Shown: piece by piece, positions 53,507 to 63,972 of the stretch
Layout: the number at the start of each line of letters is the position of its first letter
How positions within the stretch are numbered: position 1 is the stretch's first letter
Assembly (NCBI GenBank): GCA_907165275.2
Contig: OU015657.1
Coordinates: forward strand, 10,935,001-10,999,000
Reading direction: 5' to 3'
DNA from: Zygaena filipendulae
Lineage: Eukaryota > Arthropoda > Insecta > Lepidoptera > Zygaenidae
Length of the DNA stretch: 64,000 bases
Notes under the pieces: model-generated
Seen by the model: the letters and a program-made list of their open reading frames with translations, nothing else
Told to the model about the DNA's origin: nothing
Databases searched by the model: none
Made by a program: the position numbers and the translations under genes

Positions 53507-54814
53507 GTATGTGTAAATTCAACATTTTCTCTATATGTTTTATCGTTTTTTTACAGGTAGGTAGATATAATAGGTAATCATAGGCATAGTACAGTTTAAG
53601 AATAAATATCTAATTATAAGTATACCTAATTGCAAGATATTTAGTACCTATGTAAAAGTAATTGTAAGTGGTTTAGTGTTTTTTTTTTATTATACAAAAA
53701 TAACTCACTAATAAATTTTCTTTTAAAATTTCTACCATTAGATACCGTCTAAATAGGTGTACTTACTTATATAATATACCTACCTAGTGATAGTAATTTT
53801 TGCGTTGTCTCTAAAAATTACCAAACTTTATTCTGTCGCATTTCGATCTTTTATTGAAGTCAGATAATAATATATAATAATGATTTTATTAAATTCCAAT
53901 TTTAGGATAACAATTTCCAATGAATTAAATTAAAATTTTGGCGAAGTAACTTACATTTAAAATACATACATGATACATTATTGTTACCTCTGTATTAGAG
54001 TTCAAATGCAGCTCTACCAAGCAATCCACGTTGAAAATATCTCTACGGATGCTTACCATTTTATACACAAACAATGGAAGATGCAGTTGTTTTGAACTGG
54101 TTTGTTAGATAAGTAGCTTTATCGTTACATGAATATTCGTTTACAGTCAGACTCGCCTGACATTGTAGCCCTTTTGAAATCGTTTCTTACTTATCCTAAC
54201 GTTATATAACGGTGTTTTATCCTTTAATACACTGCATTATCCCTATCAAATTAGGTACATAAGAACACTATTATCTCATTGAAGTGAAACTTCTTACGAT
54301 ACAGTAGGTGAAATAATTGTTCGATTTTGACAAAGAAGGTTATAAATTGTAGAGAAAATGTAATGAATCCATATAATGCTAAGAAATTAGCTAGATTTTC
54401 CCGATAGTTACAGTAGACTCTCTGAACTGCACCTACATATTTCTAATTACGTGTTACGTAGGAATATGTAAAGGCTTTTCGTTACGAATAGATAAGTGTT
54501 TTGGGCGTAGGTTTGGGTCTCTATTTCTATTTATACCTATACTCTTCGTTGTAATTTGAAAGGGATACGCAATGTTTATAAGGCTTTGTAATTATGTTTT
54601 TATAAAATTTATTTTTGTTATAAATAAGAAAACCCGTGTTATTCTAGAAAGAGACGAAACGAACCGTTTTTAAATATATGTATAAATAATAATGCTTCCA
54701 AGCATGCGTGCAGATCATATTGGACCCAAACTAAGACCTATAACTATAGCTACCTACTTTTAATATCAATAGGTAAGTATTTGATTTTAGCTAAAATCAT
54801 CGATTCTTTTTTTA
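53507..54814. other. Unassigned AT-rich stretch, possible intron
   Basis: No coding frame or recognised repeat. TTTTTTTACAG at about 53551 resembles an acceptor but is followed by TAGGTA repeats. Confidence 0.4.
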
Positions 54815-55129
54815 TATGGGGCAATTGACGACTTTTGAATATAAAAATTCTAATTGGTCCGTCAGTGAGGAAATAAAAAAACAATGACACCTATTTTTTT
54901 GCTTTTTCAAATTAATGAAAATATACAGAGATAAAGGGTGGGGACTCGTGACGTGATTAACCGCTGTAAGCCCCCATACAAACTGCACAAGATAGTGACG
55001 TCACGCGAAATTTCAACTCATTGTATCGCCGTCATTTTTGGTTACTTACGTAAAAAAAGAAAAATACATGTCCAATATTTTTTATTAATCAACAAGACGG
55101 TCTGAAAAAAAAAATTCAACTAGCCCATT
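54815..55129 (-). mobile_element. M330 MITE, near complete, reversed
   Basis: From TATGGGGCAATTGACGAC to CAACTAGCCCATT. One TGACGTCA intact (about 54995); the other is decayed to TGACGTGA. The only long reverse-oriented M330 copy here. Confidence 0.88.
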
Positions 55130-55204
55130 CTGTACGTATAATTAATTATATACAATGAGGTATGACGATTTTATTGAGAAAGAATAATTTCGTATATACG
55201 ATAG

Positions 55205-55350
55205 ATTTTTATCCCATGGAAATTCAAAAATAAAAAGTACCCTATGTCCTTTACTGTATTCCTAGTAACATGTATGAAAAATTTCATAATGGTCGGTTGA
55301 GTAGTTATGGCAAACTCACATTGACATTAATAATATTATAATTAGCCTTT
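55205..55350 (-). mobile_element. HEL-a element, CTAG end lost
   Basis: TTTATCCCATGGAAATTC, AAGTACCCTATGTCC, TAATGGTCGGTTGAGTAG and ATTAATAATATTATAATTAG. Confidence 0.7.
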
Positions 55351-55799
55351 ATAAAATTGCTTAAAACATTATCAAAGTTCTAAAAATAAATTCTGAAATT
55401 AATTTACTAATTAGTGAGTTATAAAAGTCATCTTAGATGAGATTAACCAAAATTGTATTCAGTATTAAATTCTGAATGAAAAAGTTAGAACGCTGATCCT
55501 TTGGTATAATCGTTTTGAACTAATCTTTCCCTTGTGAAATTCAACATAATTAATCTTTTGACTTTATGCTTCTTTGTTATTTATCCGGCAATGGAGTTGT
55601 AGTTACTCGTTGGTATGTGACTGAGAAATTTATATAAAATTCATTGCAAATTCTTACTGTTTTATAACGGTGAGCACTTTGTCATGCTAGGTTAGGTGAG
55701 GTTTAACCAGTGGTTAAACAACAGAGCTAAACGGTGCTAAGTTCCAATCTACAATAACGTATCACACGATTAATTTATGTCCTCGGTTTTATACGACAA

Positions 55800-55945
55800 C
55801 TACTGATCCCCACAGTGTTACTCAAGTTAATTTCGGAGAACTTTAAGTCCTTTTCTGTACGAGTGCGCAAAATTTCATGATGATTGGTTGAGTAGTTAAG
55901 GCAGCGTAACAAACAAACAATTAAACTCAAATTCACAAGAAAAAA
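55800..55945 (-). mobile_element. HEL-a element, decayed
   Basis: GATCCCCACAGTGTTACTC, AAAATTTCATGATGATTGGT and GTAACAAACAAACAATTAAA. Confidence 0.7.
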
Positions 55946-55950
55946 AAAGA

Positions 55951-55981
55951 TGCCGACCGTTTGAAAACGGACGAATCATAC
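55951..55981 (-). repeat. Shared block with 6788, reversed
   Basis: GATGCCGACCGTTTGAAAAC then GGACGAATC, containing its own short inverted pair CCGTTT/AAACGG. Confidence 0.5.
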
Positions 55982-56243
55982 AAATTGGATGCCTTAGAGA
56001 AATTTTGAGAGTTAATACTTTAGATATTATAGAACCCTTAAAAGTTTTATAATCCTATAGCGGCTAATTTAGCTGCCGGCTGATTGTTATTATGATAAGC
56101 GGGTGCGGGCGCATAGTTCCAACAGATATTAATAAAACCTCACCGTGGTGTCGATCCAGTAATAAGCTTATCGGATACCAGATAATATATAATATCTATT
56201 ACGAATACCAACTACTTAATTAGAAGATAAAAATATATTAGAA
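55982..56243. other. Unassigned stretch
   Basis: Nothing recognised. Confidence 0.4.
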
Positions 56244-56462
56244 CTAGCTGTCCCCCGCGATTTCATCCGCGGTAATTTCGGAGTTCCCGCGGAGGTTGCG
56301 GGAAAAAAGTACTCTATGTCCTTCAGTTCCCGAGGGAATTCCGGGATAAAAACTATCCTATCTTTTAAGTTGGACCATATTATAAACGGTTGCAAAATTT
56401 TATCAAAATCCGTTCAGTAGTTTCGGATTCCATCGCGGACAAACAACGTGACACGTGATTTG
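56244..56462 (-). mobile_element. HEL-b element, well preserved
   Basis: CTAGCTGTCCCCCGCGATTTC, GGAGGTTGCGGGAAAAAAGT and end CAACGTGACACGTGATTTG. Very close to the tandem copy at 4295 and the complement of 60941. Confidence 0.9.
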
Positions 56463-57237
56463 ATTTTGTAGCACAAATTTTCTAAATAAATCAAGAAATA
56501 CCTAATAGGCATTCATAAAAATATTATATTTTAATAAAAATAATAAAGCAGCAAGAACTTATTTTTTCCATCCACAAAAGATCATTATATACGATCAATC
56601 AGTTAGTTATATTTTGGAATACTTTTGGGTACTCTTTTTCGGGATAAAAATATCCTATGAAGTGATACATCCCGAAGTGTAAAGATATCAGTGTATACCT
56701 ACTGCAGTTTAGTATCACTGAAATAGTTTATTGAATCGGTTTTTTACTTCCGTTGTCTAATTTAATCTTATAAATTTTACTTCCTTATGATATAGTGAAA
56801 AAACTAGACGTTCCGATGAATTTCGGATAGCACTCAAGATTTCTTACAAGACCAGCGCAAAGTTTTTCATTTATAATATTACGCCTGCGATGCATGCGAC
56901 AAACATCTGTCTATAATCTCGTCTGAGGATACTTCTTGTGTTGCAAAACTCGCAACGGTTTTATGTACTTCCTGCAACACTCTGCAATATTAGAATTTAG
57001 TGTCAACACAATGTCGTCTACACTATCTAGAATATTAAAATATGGCAAACGCATACCTGGCTTTGAAGTGTCAATATTATGGAAATGCCAAGGTAGTAAA
57101 ATGGATAAACAACTGGAACACAAAAGTAAGAATTCACTCTCGGAGAAGGAAGACGTTTTTATTACGTGTAAACAACAATTCACCTCGATTACTTAGGCTG
57201 CATTCTCACCAGTGAGTGATGTTTTAACATCGTTGAT
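56463..57237. other. Unassigned stretch with overlapping opposite frames
   Basis: Frames of 90 codons (minus, 56911-57183) and 86 codons (plus, 56936-57196) overlap on opposite strands; at most one could be real. The plus frame (for example MSSTLSRILKYGKRIPGF and KCQGSKMDKQLEHKSKNS) looks the more protein-like, but it starts at a non-ATG codon and no family is recognised. Confidence 0.3.
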
Positions 57238-57503
57238 CAATAGGCTAGTGTAATAAATTTTAGTTTTTAGTCTATCATGTAAGATACCTAGGTACTGTAA
57301 TAGAAAATATTGGACACGTATTTTTCTTATTTACGTACATAATCAAAAAATAAGGACGATACATTGAGTCCAAATGTTGCTTGACGTTACGCTTTATAGG
57401 TTACATGATTATCACTTCAAGAGCCCCCCACTCCTAAATTTTAAAATGCTCTATCTAAGTATTTTTTCATTAATTTTAAAAATTAAAATTTTCATACCCG
57501 GCA
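57238..57503 (+). mobile_element. M330 MITE, diverged
   Basis: CAATAGGCTAGTGTAATAAAT, AGTCTATCATGTAAG and TTGGACACGTATTTTTC in order; both TGACGTCA sites are lost. The most diverged long copy. Confidence 0.75.
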
Positions 57504-57589
57504 ATATGCCAGTTATGGTCTCTGTAAAATTTTCTAGTCGATCTGTCGTTACAGCAAAAAAACTTAAATGACAGGTAACTAAATGTTTG

Positions 57590-57640
57590 TGACCGGAACC
57601 GGAACCGGCAAAACCGGCCCAAACCGGAATTTGATAAAAG
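57590..57640. repeat. CCGGAA/TTCCGG-type tract
   Basis: GACCGGAACCGGAACCGGC then AAACCGGCCCAAACCGG: a short ACCGG-rich repeat of the sort found at hAT-type MITE ends. Confidence 0.45.
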
Positions 57641-58205
57641 TCAAATTTTCGAAAGCTTATAAATCTCGGAAACTACGAGGCACAGAAACTGGGTTCTAAC
57701 CGAGTGTTCCCCGACAGTAACGCATTTTTCTATCCTTACAAACCACGATACACGAATACCTTCCCTAACAACACAGTGGGTGCCCGCCCTTACTCGTACC
57801 CGGGAGAGTTTTAACCCAATTCCACGTGAGTGTTACGGGCCAAAGCCGATAAGGATCGTACGCGAATTGGTCAAAGAGATGACGGACTAGTTACTTTTTC
57901 CTTATTTGCTTAACTGTGTCAGAAAATAGTTTTTTTAGATATAGTTTGTAGAGGACATAGGTACAGTTAACATCAGATACACGTATAGAGCACGTCATGT
58001 AGGTAATCAAATAATTCTACACTTCCAAAAAATACAATAATATCTGCACAACAATTTGACATTTCGATTTAGAGTTTCTGACATCTTGTGTCAGAAGGCA
58101 TTTTGAGTTTCTAGCATCTGTCGTTTTGCATTTCTGACATCCCAAATCTCTTCAAATTATTTGATATATATATAACAATTTAATATTATGCAAATATGTA
58201 TTTGT
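57641..58205. other. Unassigned stretch
   Basis: A GC-richer patch at 57690-57870 has no frame. TTTCTGACATC occurs twice at 58073-58142 as a short direct repeat. Confidence 0.4.
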
Positions 58206-58420
58206 CAAACATATTATAGGCTGTTCCCCCGCGGTAATTTCGGAGTTCCCGCGGGAATTCCGGGATAAAAAGTACCCTATGACACTCAGGAATACTGTAG
58301 CCTTCTATAATTGGTATAAAAGAATTTTCAAAATCGATTCAGTAGATCCAGACATTACCCCTACAAGTAACAACGTCACAAACTTTACCTCTTTATATAG
58401 ATTAGTATAGATAAGTATAG
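58206..58420 (-). mobile_element. HEL-d element
   Basis: GGCTGTTCCCCCGCGGTAATT, CCGCGGGAATTCCGGGATAA, CAACGTCACAAACTTTACC and TATAGATTAGTATAGAT. Confidence 0.82.
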
Positions 58421-58479
58421 ATTACGGTCACTTTGAATGTGTAGCACATTGAAGACATCCGAATTGCATTTACTAGCTT

Positions 58480-58532
58480 ACTTTTGATGCTGGTTCCTTT
58501 GATGCTGGTTACTTTTGATGCTGGTTGACCTT
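58480..58532 (+). repeat. Three-copy minisatellite TTTGATGCTGGTT
   Basis: The word TTTGATGCTGGTT occurs three times in about 50 bases. It resembles the right end of the MITE at 35769 (TTTTGATGCTGGCTG), so it may be an amplified MITE tip. Confidence 0.75.
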
Positions 58533-58576
58533 TAGAGGATAACTTAAGAGCGTAAGAGAGAAGTTATTTGTTCTGG

Positions 58577-58618
58577 AAGCCTTAGCAGCCTTAGTAGTAG
58601 TAGTAGCCTTAGGTACCT
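58577..58618 (+). repeat. AGTAGT/CCTTAG short tandem
   Basis: GAAGCCTTAGCAGCCTTAG then TAGTAGTAGTAGCCTTAGG. Confidence 0.6.
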
Positions 58619-60107
58619 ATGCCGAAATCGATATGCCAAAAAACCAAAACACTCTTAAAAATCAATTTCAATATTTTGCACGATTTTTCTATCCTCGGAT
58701 AAAGTCTTACCTGGGATAAAGTGAAACAATGGGCCAAATTTTGTAATAACCATCAGATGAATAAGCTTTATTTGTCGTTTAAATAGAATAGAAGTTCATT
58801 TGGTACCAATATTTTAACAGTCTCAATCGTCTCTACAAAAATTTAATATTAAGTATTTAGTAGGTATTAGTAGTCATTTAATGACCATGAAAAATAAATA
58901 AAGATTGTTTAATTTAAAACCTCTCTTTACACCTAAACCTTATCCAATTTAAATTCAAAGTGTGATTGATGAAGTAAAACTGATTGCCTTAAAACTCGGT
59001 AGGTTTTCGTTTTAAGATGGTTCTCGGCTACCTTTAATTAATTAATGCCATTATAAGCAAAAAGCAAGCATTCATTTTATAGTAAATTGTTATCCCGCTC
59101 ATTCATTGACGGCCACGTCTTATTTACTTTAATTAATTAAGTTTATTTTTGTTCACTTAGAGCGGATCAGGTTGTGATGTACTTATTTAATTCACCGTTA
59201 CGTGATTAAAATTAAATGTTAAAACAGATATGTTTTCCATTAATATTCGCAAAAATGTAAATATACTTCGAATGTATAAACAAGGTTAGTCAGGAAAGGT
59301 ATATCAAGTCACGAGCATGTTAAAGTATCACTGATAAATTGGTGTGTATTTATAATATACTCCGTAGCTAGTTTATTACTGATTGATGTGCGGGTGCACA
59401 CTGCACACTTACATTAGGAACCATACAGATCATAAATACACTCAGTATAAATCATATTTACATTTATATAATAGGAATGCAAAAAAGTTAAAAATATTAT
59501 AATGGTTTTAATAAGTCCTGGCCATTTATATAATTTGCACAATATATAATTTGAAAAAGAACGATCTTGTGGGAGCTATCACTGATAGTTTTAATACGAA
59601 TTTCAATAAATATTTTCTAATTTATTTTTTAATTTTTTTAATTAATTTGAAATCTGTACAGGGAATAAATACAATATGAGAGACAAATTTATTCATTAAT
59701 AAGCACTATTAACAGTGCCTTTTACATTCTAAAAAAAAATATATATATAAGAATAACATTTGACACGACGAGTATGATGTATGTATGTGAGTATGACAAG
59801 ATGGTTTGCCCCGTGCCTAAAGAAATAACGATTTAAATTCCTTTGTTAACAAGAATATGGTGCAATAAATTACGCATAATAATTAATCGTCGTGTTGGCA
59901 TAAAATTTCTAAAGTAAAAACGGTTTGGAAACGTTGAAACTTTACGAATTTCTAAAATATACAAACTGAAAAAAAAAATTCATTGTCACCATTGATACCT
60001 TTTTAATTGGGTACCCTCTTTGCGACTTTGCAACTGCAACCCTGTATAGTACCTACCTGAAGAGAATACTCATTACTCACCCATTAAAATAAGGATTTGA
60101 AATATAC
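58619..60107. other. Unassigned AT-rich stretch of about 1.5 kb
   Basis: No coding frame or recognised repeat terminus. Confidence 0.4.
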
Positions 60108-60374
60108 AAATATTATGTTTCGATTCATAAATACGTAATGAACGAAAACATAATTTGTAGTTTAGTACCTATATCGTACGTGAGGGACTGAACTATACTT
60201 ATACTTATATAATATATACACGTATATATAATATACAAAATATAGTTATAATATATTATAATACACATACCTATTTATTACAATACGTATACTCAGACCC
60301 TCACGTACGATATACTAAACTACAAATTATGTTTTCGTTCGTTACGTATTTATATGAATCGAAACATAATATTT
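60108..60374. mobile_element. Long-hairpin foldback element
   Basis: Arms 60108-60186 and 60298-60373, about 77 bp each, are nearly perfect inverted repeats (AAATATTATGTTTCGATTCA at the tip, CGTACGTGAGGG at the inner edge). The loop is about 110 bases of AT-rich sequence. No copy elsewhere in the window. Confidence 0.85.
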
Positions 60375-60499
60375 TTATATTTTATTTATATTTTTATATT
60401 TTATGACAGAAAAAGCGATTTTCAAACTTTCGATCCTACATAATATATTTTTAAATATTGCATAGATTAGGTACCTACATGACACTGTTCGAGTAGGTT

Positions 60500-60524
60500 T
60501 AATCAATCAATCAATCAATCAACT
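60500..60524. repeat. AATC microsatellite
   Basis: (AATC)n, about six units. Confidence 0.9.
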
Positions 60525-60940
60525 ATGAAGGTGAACTATGATTAAAATGATTTATGTAATAGTTATTTATTACGAATTTCATTAAAGCAAAAATATTCCA
60601 AATTTCCGTTTTCCGATAGCAAAATTACCTAATGTGGTTTGTTTTCTTCAAGTCCGTAGGTCCGTAGATATAACGTAGGCAGGTAGGCACTCACTTTATA
60701 TCAGTTAAAGTAAAAATAAGATAATATTATGTAGGCGAAGATAATATGTAGCTTTCAACTTAAAAGTGCATGACTTACTGGCTTCACCCGTGCTTTCTGT
60801 CCTGGGACGTGAATCAGACGTCCGGACATAATCCACAGCTGGACATCTTTTACTGTCGTCTTCTCATCCATTATGAAGAAAATACATTTCAGCTTGAAAA
60901 CATAACAAACGGGAAGATTCAAATTATATCCGTTTTCCTA
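60525..60940. other. Unassigned stretch
   Basis: The 76-codon frame at 60770 runs into the next Helitron-like element. No domain is recognised. Confidence 0.4.
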
Positions 60941-61170
60941 TCTAATATATATAAATCACGTGTCACGTTGTTTGGCCGCGATGGACTCCGAAACTACTGA
61001 ACGGATTTTGATAAAATTTTGTAACCATTCATAAAATGGTCCAACTTAAAAGATAGGATAGTTTTTATCCCGGAATTCCCTCGGGAACTGAAGGACATAG
61101 AGTAATTTTTTCCCGCAACCTCCGCGGGAATTCCGAAATTACCGCGGATGAAATCGCGGGGGACAGCTAG
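60941..61170 (+). mobile_element. HEL-b element, full length
   Basis: Starts TCTAATATATATAAATCACG and ends ATCGCGGGGGACAGCTAG. A near mirror of the 56244 copy. Confidence 0.92.
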
Positions 61171-61293
61171 TATATATATAAATTAATAGATACGGTTTTT
61201 TTATATTTTTTCTTTTGTTTGTTTTTAATTAGAATTATATCACCTTCTTTTCGGACTTGCCTAATTTAATATAATATTACGTTGTATTAGATA

Positions 61294-61400
61294 ACTAGCT
61301 GGTGCCCGCGGTTTCACCCCCTTCAAACTTCGACCCTATAGCAATGACAGTGTAAAACACCTTTCAATTACGATAATTTTGGTATCGAATAACTGGACTT
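61294..61400 (-). mobile_element. HEL 3' fragment
   Basis: CTAGCTGGTGCCCGCGGTTTC at the start; similarity fades after about 50 bases. Confidence 0.5.
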
Positions 61401-61469
61401 CGTATTTCACTACGTAGGTATATAATGAAAATCATGATGATGATGACGTAGACAATGACGATGACGATG

Positions 61470-61538
61470 AATCCCAGGATTCCTGTAGGAACGCTGAGAA
61501 TAACGCGGGTGCAGGAATTTACAGTGAGGAACTGCTAG
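61470..61538 (+). mobile_element. HEL 3' fragment
   Basis: CCCAGGATTCCTGTAGGAACG, TAACGCGGGTGCAGG and end GAGGAACTGCTAG. Confidence 0.6.
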
Positions 61539-61548
61539 TTTGTTACAA

Positions 61549-61737
61549 TACTTTGGTAATATTATAAATGGGTGAGACTGTTTGTTCACGCATTAACGGC
61601 TCAACCGATCATCATGAAATTTTGCATGCACATTGTCAGAGATAGTACAGAGAAGGACATAATTATGGTACTTTTTATCCCGGAATTCCCGCGTGAACTC
61701 CGATATTACCGCGGGTGAAGCCGCGGGGAAAAGCTAG
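61549..61737 (+). mobile_element. HEL-a element, complete
   Basis: TACTTTGGTAATATTATAAAT to AAGCCGCGGGGAAAAGCTAG; preceded by A and followed by T. Confidence 0.88.
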
Positions 61738-61924
61738 TCAATTTGTAAATTAGTTTTAATCATATTAATTTACCATCAATTTACAGTGAAGTTTATGGGA
61801 AAATTAGACAGAATTTATTTTTTGGCAGATTTTTGCCATTCATAAGTAACCCAGCGGTATGTAATACCCAGAGGAGAAAAAGAACAGTAAACTTTGCAAA
61901 TTAGAACAAGTTCGCTACTCAAGG

Positions 61925-62245
61925 CTATGCTATTGGTAAAGTTTCAAAACTAGAGTAATTTCAGCTGAAGAACTCAGTGACTTATCACTTGTGTCTTCCA
62001 TAACAAAACATTCAAATGTCTCTGCCGACAGTTCAAATTTTAGTTTCTGTCGGAACACTTTTATAGCTTGCCCAACTGTCACCTTTATGGTAAGCGATGG
62101 GTACTTCCGCAAAACTTACGTAAACTCTAAAGTTATTAAATTGTGACAAATATAGACTCGTAACATTGGGGTTCTTAATAGCTTCCAGCAAGCTCCCTGA
62201 AATCCGTTTTGATGTAACTATTACCACAGAGGTTGACAATCGCAA
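61925..62245 (-). pseudogene. Coding-like relic in two registers, product unknown
   Basis: Two minus-strand frames join into one plausible protein segment. The first (from 62245) includes SLLEAIKNPNVTSLYLSQFN. Near 62110 protein-like character passes to another register: RKYPSLTIKVTVGQAIKVF, then FVMEDTSDKSLSSSAEI up to TAG after LVLKLYQ. Both show coding-like residue mixes. The switch sits at TTTACGTAAGTTTTGC, so it may be a frameshift in a dead copy or a GTAAGT donor of a real exon. I cannot name the family. Confidence 0.4.
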
Positions 62246-62735
62246 AATTGTTTAAAGTAATTTAGGTAAACATTGATTTATTTAATTTTACTATTTATTT
62301 ATTTATTTATTTATTTTGCACTATTCGGAAAACTTACAGCTAGATAATATACAAAGTAGATTACAGAGAATAGTTAAAAATAAGGCCAATTACCAGCTTC
62401 CACATATTAAACTATTATTAAACTAGGCTAACACTAGCTACAAATAGCAACTTCTGAATAGAAAATATACCTAAAAACCCATTCACGAGTCTTCAATCTC
62501 TTTCAATGCTTCTAATTCTACAAAATATGGTTCTTGTAGAAACCTGAAAGCGAACTTGTAGAGAACTTGTGAGAAAATTCGAAAAAAAAAAAACGATTGT
62601 GACAATATTTTGTAAGGAGAGCATCTTCAAGGTAAGTACTAGTGAGTTTCGTGCCTACTTGATTTTGTGAAGTTTGGATAAATAACCACATATAAGGATA
62701 TTATATTCATTTTAGACTAATGTGATCAATGAATT
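62246..62735. other. Unassigned stretch with TTTA microsatellite
   Basis: (TTTA)n at about 62288-62316 and TTTTGCACTATTCGG: possibly a reversed LINE tail. Nothing else. Confidence 0.4.
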
Positions 62736-62736
62736 A

Positions 62737-62950
62737 CTAGTTGTGCCCCGCGGTTTCACCCACGTTAATTTCAGAGTTTCCACCGCGGGAATTCCGGGAT
62801 AAAAAATACCCTATGTGTTAATCTGATGTATAAGCTATATTATTGTAAAGTTTCATTTAAATTCATTCATTAGTTTTTACGTGAAAGAGTAACAAACATC
62901 CATCCATCTGTACATTCTTACAAACTTTCGCGTTTATAATATTAGTAGGA
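62737..62950 (-). mobile_element. HEL-a element, complete
   Basis: CTAGTTGTGCCCCGCGGTTTC, CCACCGCGGGAATTCCGGG, ACTTTCGCGTTTATAATATT and AGTAGGA. Confidence 0.9.
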
Positions 62951-63184
62951 CTAATTTTAAACTCGGACATCGCTACCATACAATACTGTGTTATTTAAAT
63001 AATTAAAATGTTTCATAAAAATATGAAATAAATTTCAATGCGTTCCAAAGTTACAGATAAAATTTTCTCTTCCTTAAACACATCGTGCATTAGAGGCGAC
63101 GGTCACGCAGCGCATCCGCCGCGTTCGCCTGGCGCGTGACTGAAATAACACAGCAATGAAATACCGGAGCGTACTTTCCACTAA
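62951..63184. other. Stretch with a GC-rich island
   Basis: About 50 bases at 63090-63140 are CG-rich (GCGCATCCGCCGCGTTCGCC). No frame. It could be promoter-proximal or a repeat. Confidence 0.35.
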
Positions 63185-63350
63185 CTAGCTGTGCCCCGCG
63201 GTTTCACCGCAGTTTCGATAAAACCCGCAGGAACTCTAATTGTAGTAGCCTGAGTTCCTCCCTATAATATCAGTTACCCCAGTGAGAGTCACGCCAAAAT
63301 CGGTCCAACCATTTCGAAAATTAGCCGAAGAAATCAGACAAACAGACAGA
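63185..63350 (-). mobile_element. HEL-like element, divergent subtype
   Basis: CTAGCTGTGCCCCGCGGTTTC, then ATCAGTTACCCCAGTGAG and AAAATCGGTCCAACCATTTCG. Same subtype as 4866-5166 without the duplication. Confidence 0.78.
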
Positions 63351-63439
63351 TAAAAACTTTTTAGCTCCGCCACTTAGTTTTAAGGCGACAAAATTTTGTG
63401 TAGAGGGGATTTTGTTGTGTTTTATAGTGCTACATACAT

Positions 63440-63500
63440 ATAGTATGGCACAAACAAGGTATAGCACCATGGTCTGCAATTTCAATTTCAAACCGTACAA
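63440..63500 (+). repeat. Short block shared with 45285 and 42085
   Basis: TATAGCACCATGGTCTGCAAT then CGTACAACAATGCTAATA. Confidence 0.5.
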
Positions 63501-63587
63501 CAATGCTAATAAAAATACATAAATGTTTTTTTTTATTGTAAATAACCGCGCATGTTAGCGAATATAGACAATAATATGCACCCCCAT

Positions 63588-63695
63588 GGTTGTCTGGAAG
63601 AGATCGCTCTGAGCGATAAGACCACCGATTGTTACACTTACACTAGTAAAATTGTTTTTGTTATTGTTTTTATTGTTTTTGTTATTGCTCAATAA
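63588..63695 (+). mobile_element. LINE 3' end
   Basis: GGTTGTCTGGAAGAGATCGC, TGAGCGATAAGACCACCG and a T/G-rich run to CTCAATAAAGAG. This is the wording of a common lepidopteran non-LTR retrotransposon 3' UTR. It ends just before the promoter-like region. Confidence 0.65.
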
Positions 63696-63817
63696 AGAGT
63701 TTGTCGGCGAGAGGGTAGTTTCGTTATCAATAACGTTTCCCGCCGACTAATAGCGGTTGTAGTACGTTCGTTCCCCCGCTCCACTCCATTGCCCGACTCG
63801 TCTTTGTTAGAACTTGA

Positions 63818-63881
63818 TATAAAACGCGGGTATGCGTAAGCCACGATTCATTGTTACTTTGTGTTCGGTTCAGTGCAGTTA
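63818..63881 (+). promoter_or_regulatory. Core promoter: TATA, initiator and DPE
   Basis: TATAAAA at 63818-63824, initiator TCATTG at 63848-63853 with its A at 63850, and AGTTA at 63877-63881, which is position +28 and fits the RGWYV downstream element. TATA lies 32 bases upstream of the A. A second initiator-like TCAGTG lies at 63871. Element spacing matches arthropod RNA polymerase II promoters. It could serve a host gene or an LTR whose left end would be TGTCGGCG near 63701. Confidence 0.55.
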
Positions 63882-63972
63882 TAGTGTCGTATCAATCTAA
63901 TAGTGATTACGTGTGCTGTGTCATCTAATTATTTCCAGAGGTTTGCTTAAGTCGGGAGCACGGGCAGTGGAG
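63850..63972 (+). other. Candidate non-coding first exon with splice donor
   Basis: From the predicted start to a donor at 63972/63973 (GGAG followed by GTGAGC). The 123 bases contain no ATG, as in a 5' UTR exon. The window ends 28 bases later, so the gene or element it serves is not visible. Confidence 0.4.

Noticed and set aside
56911..57196. Overlapping opposite-strand genes
   Set aside because: Both frames start at non-ATG codons and mirror each other; at most one could be real and no family is recognised.
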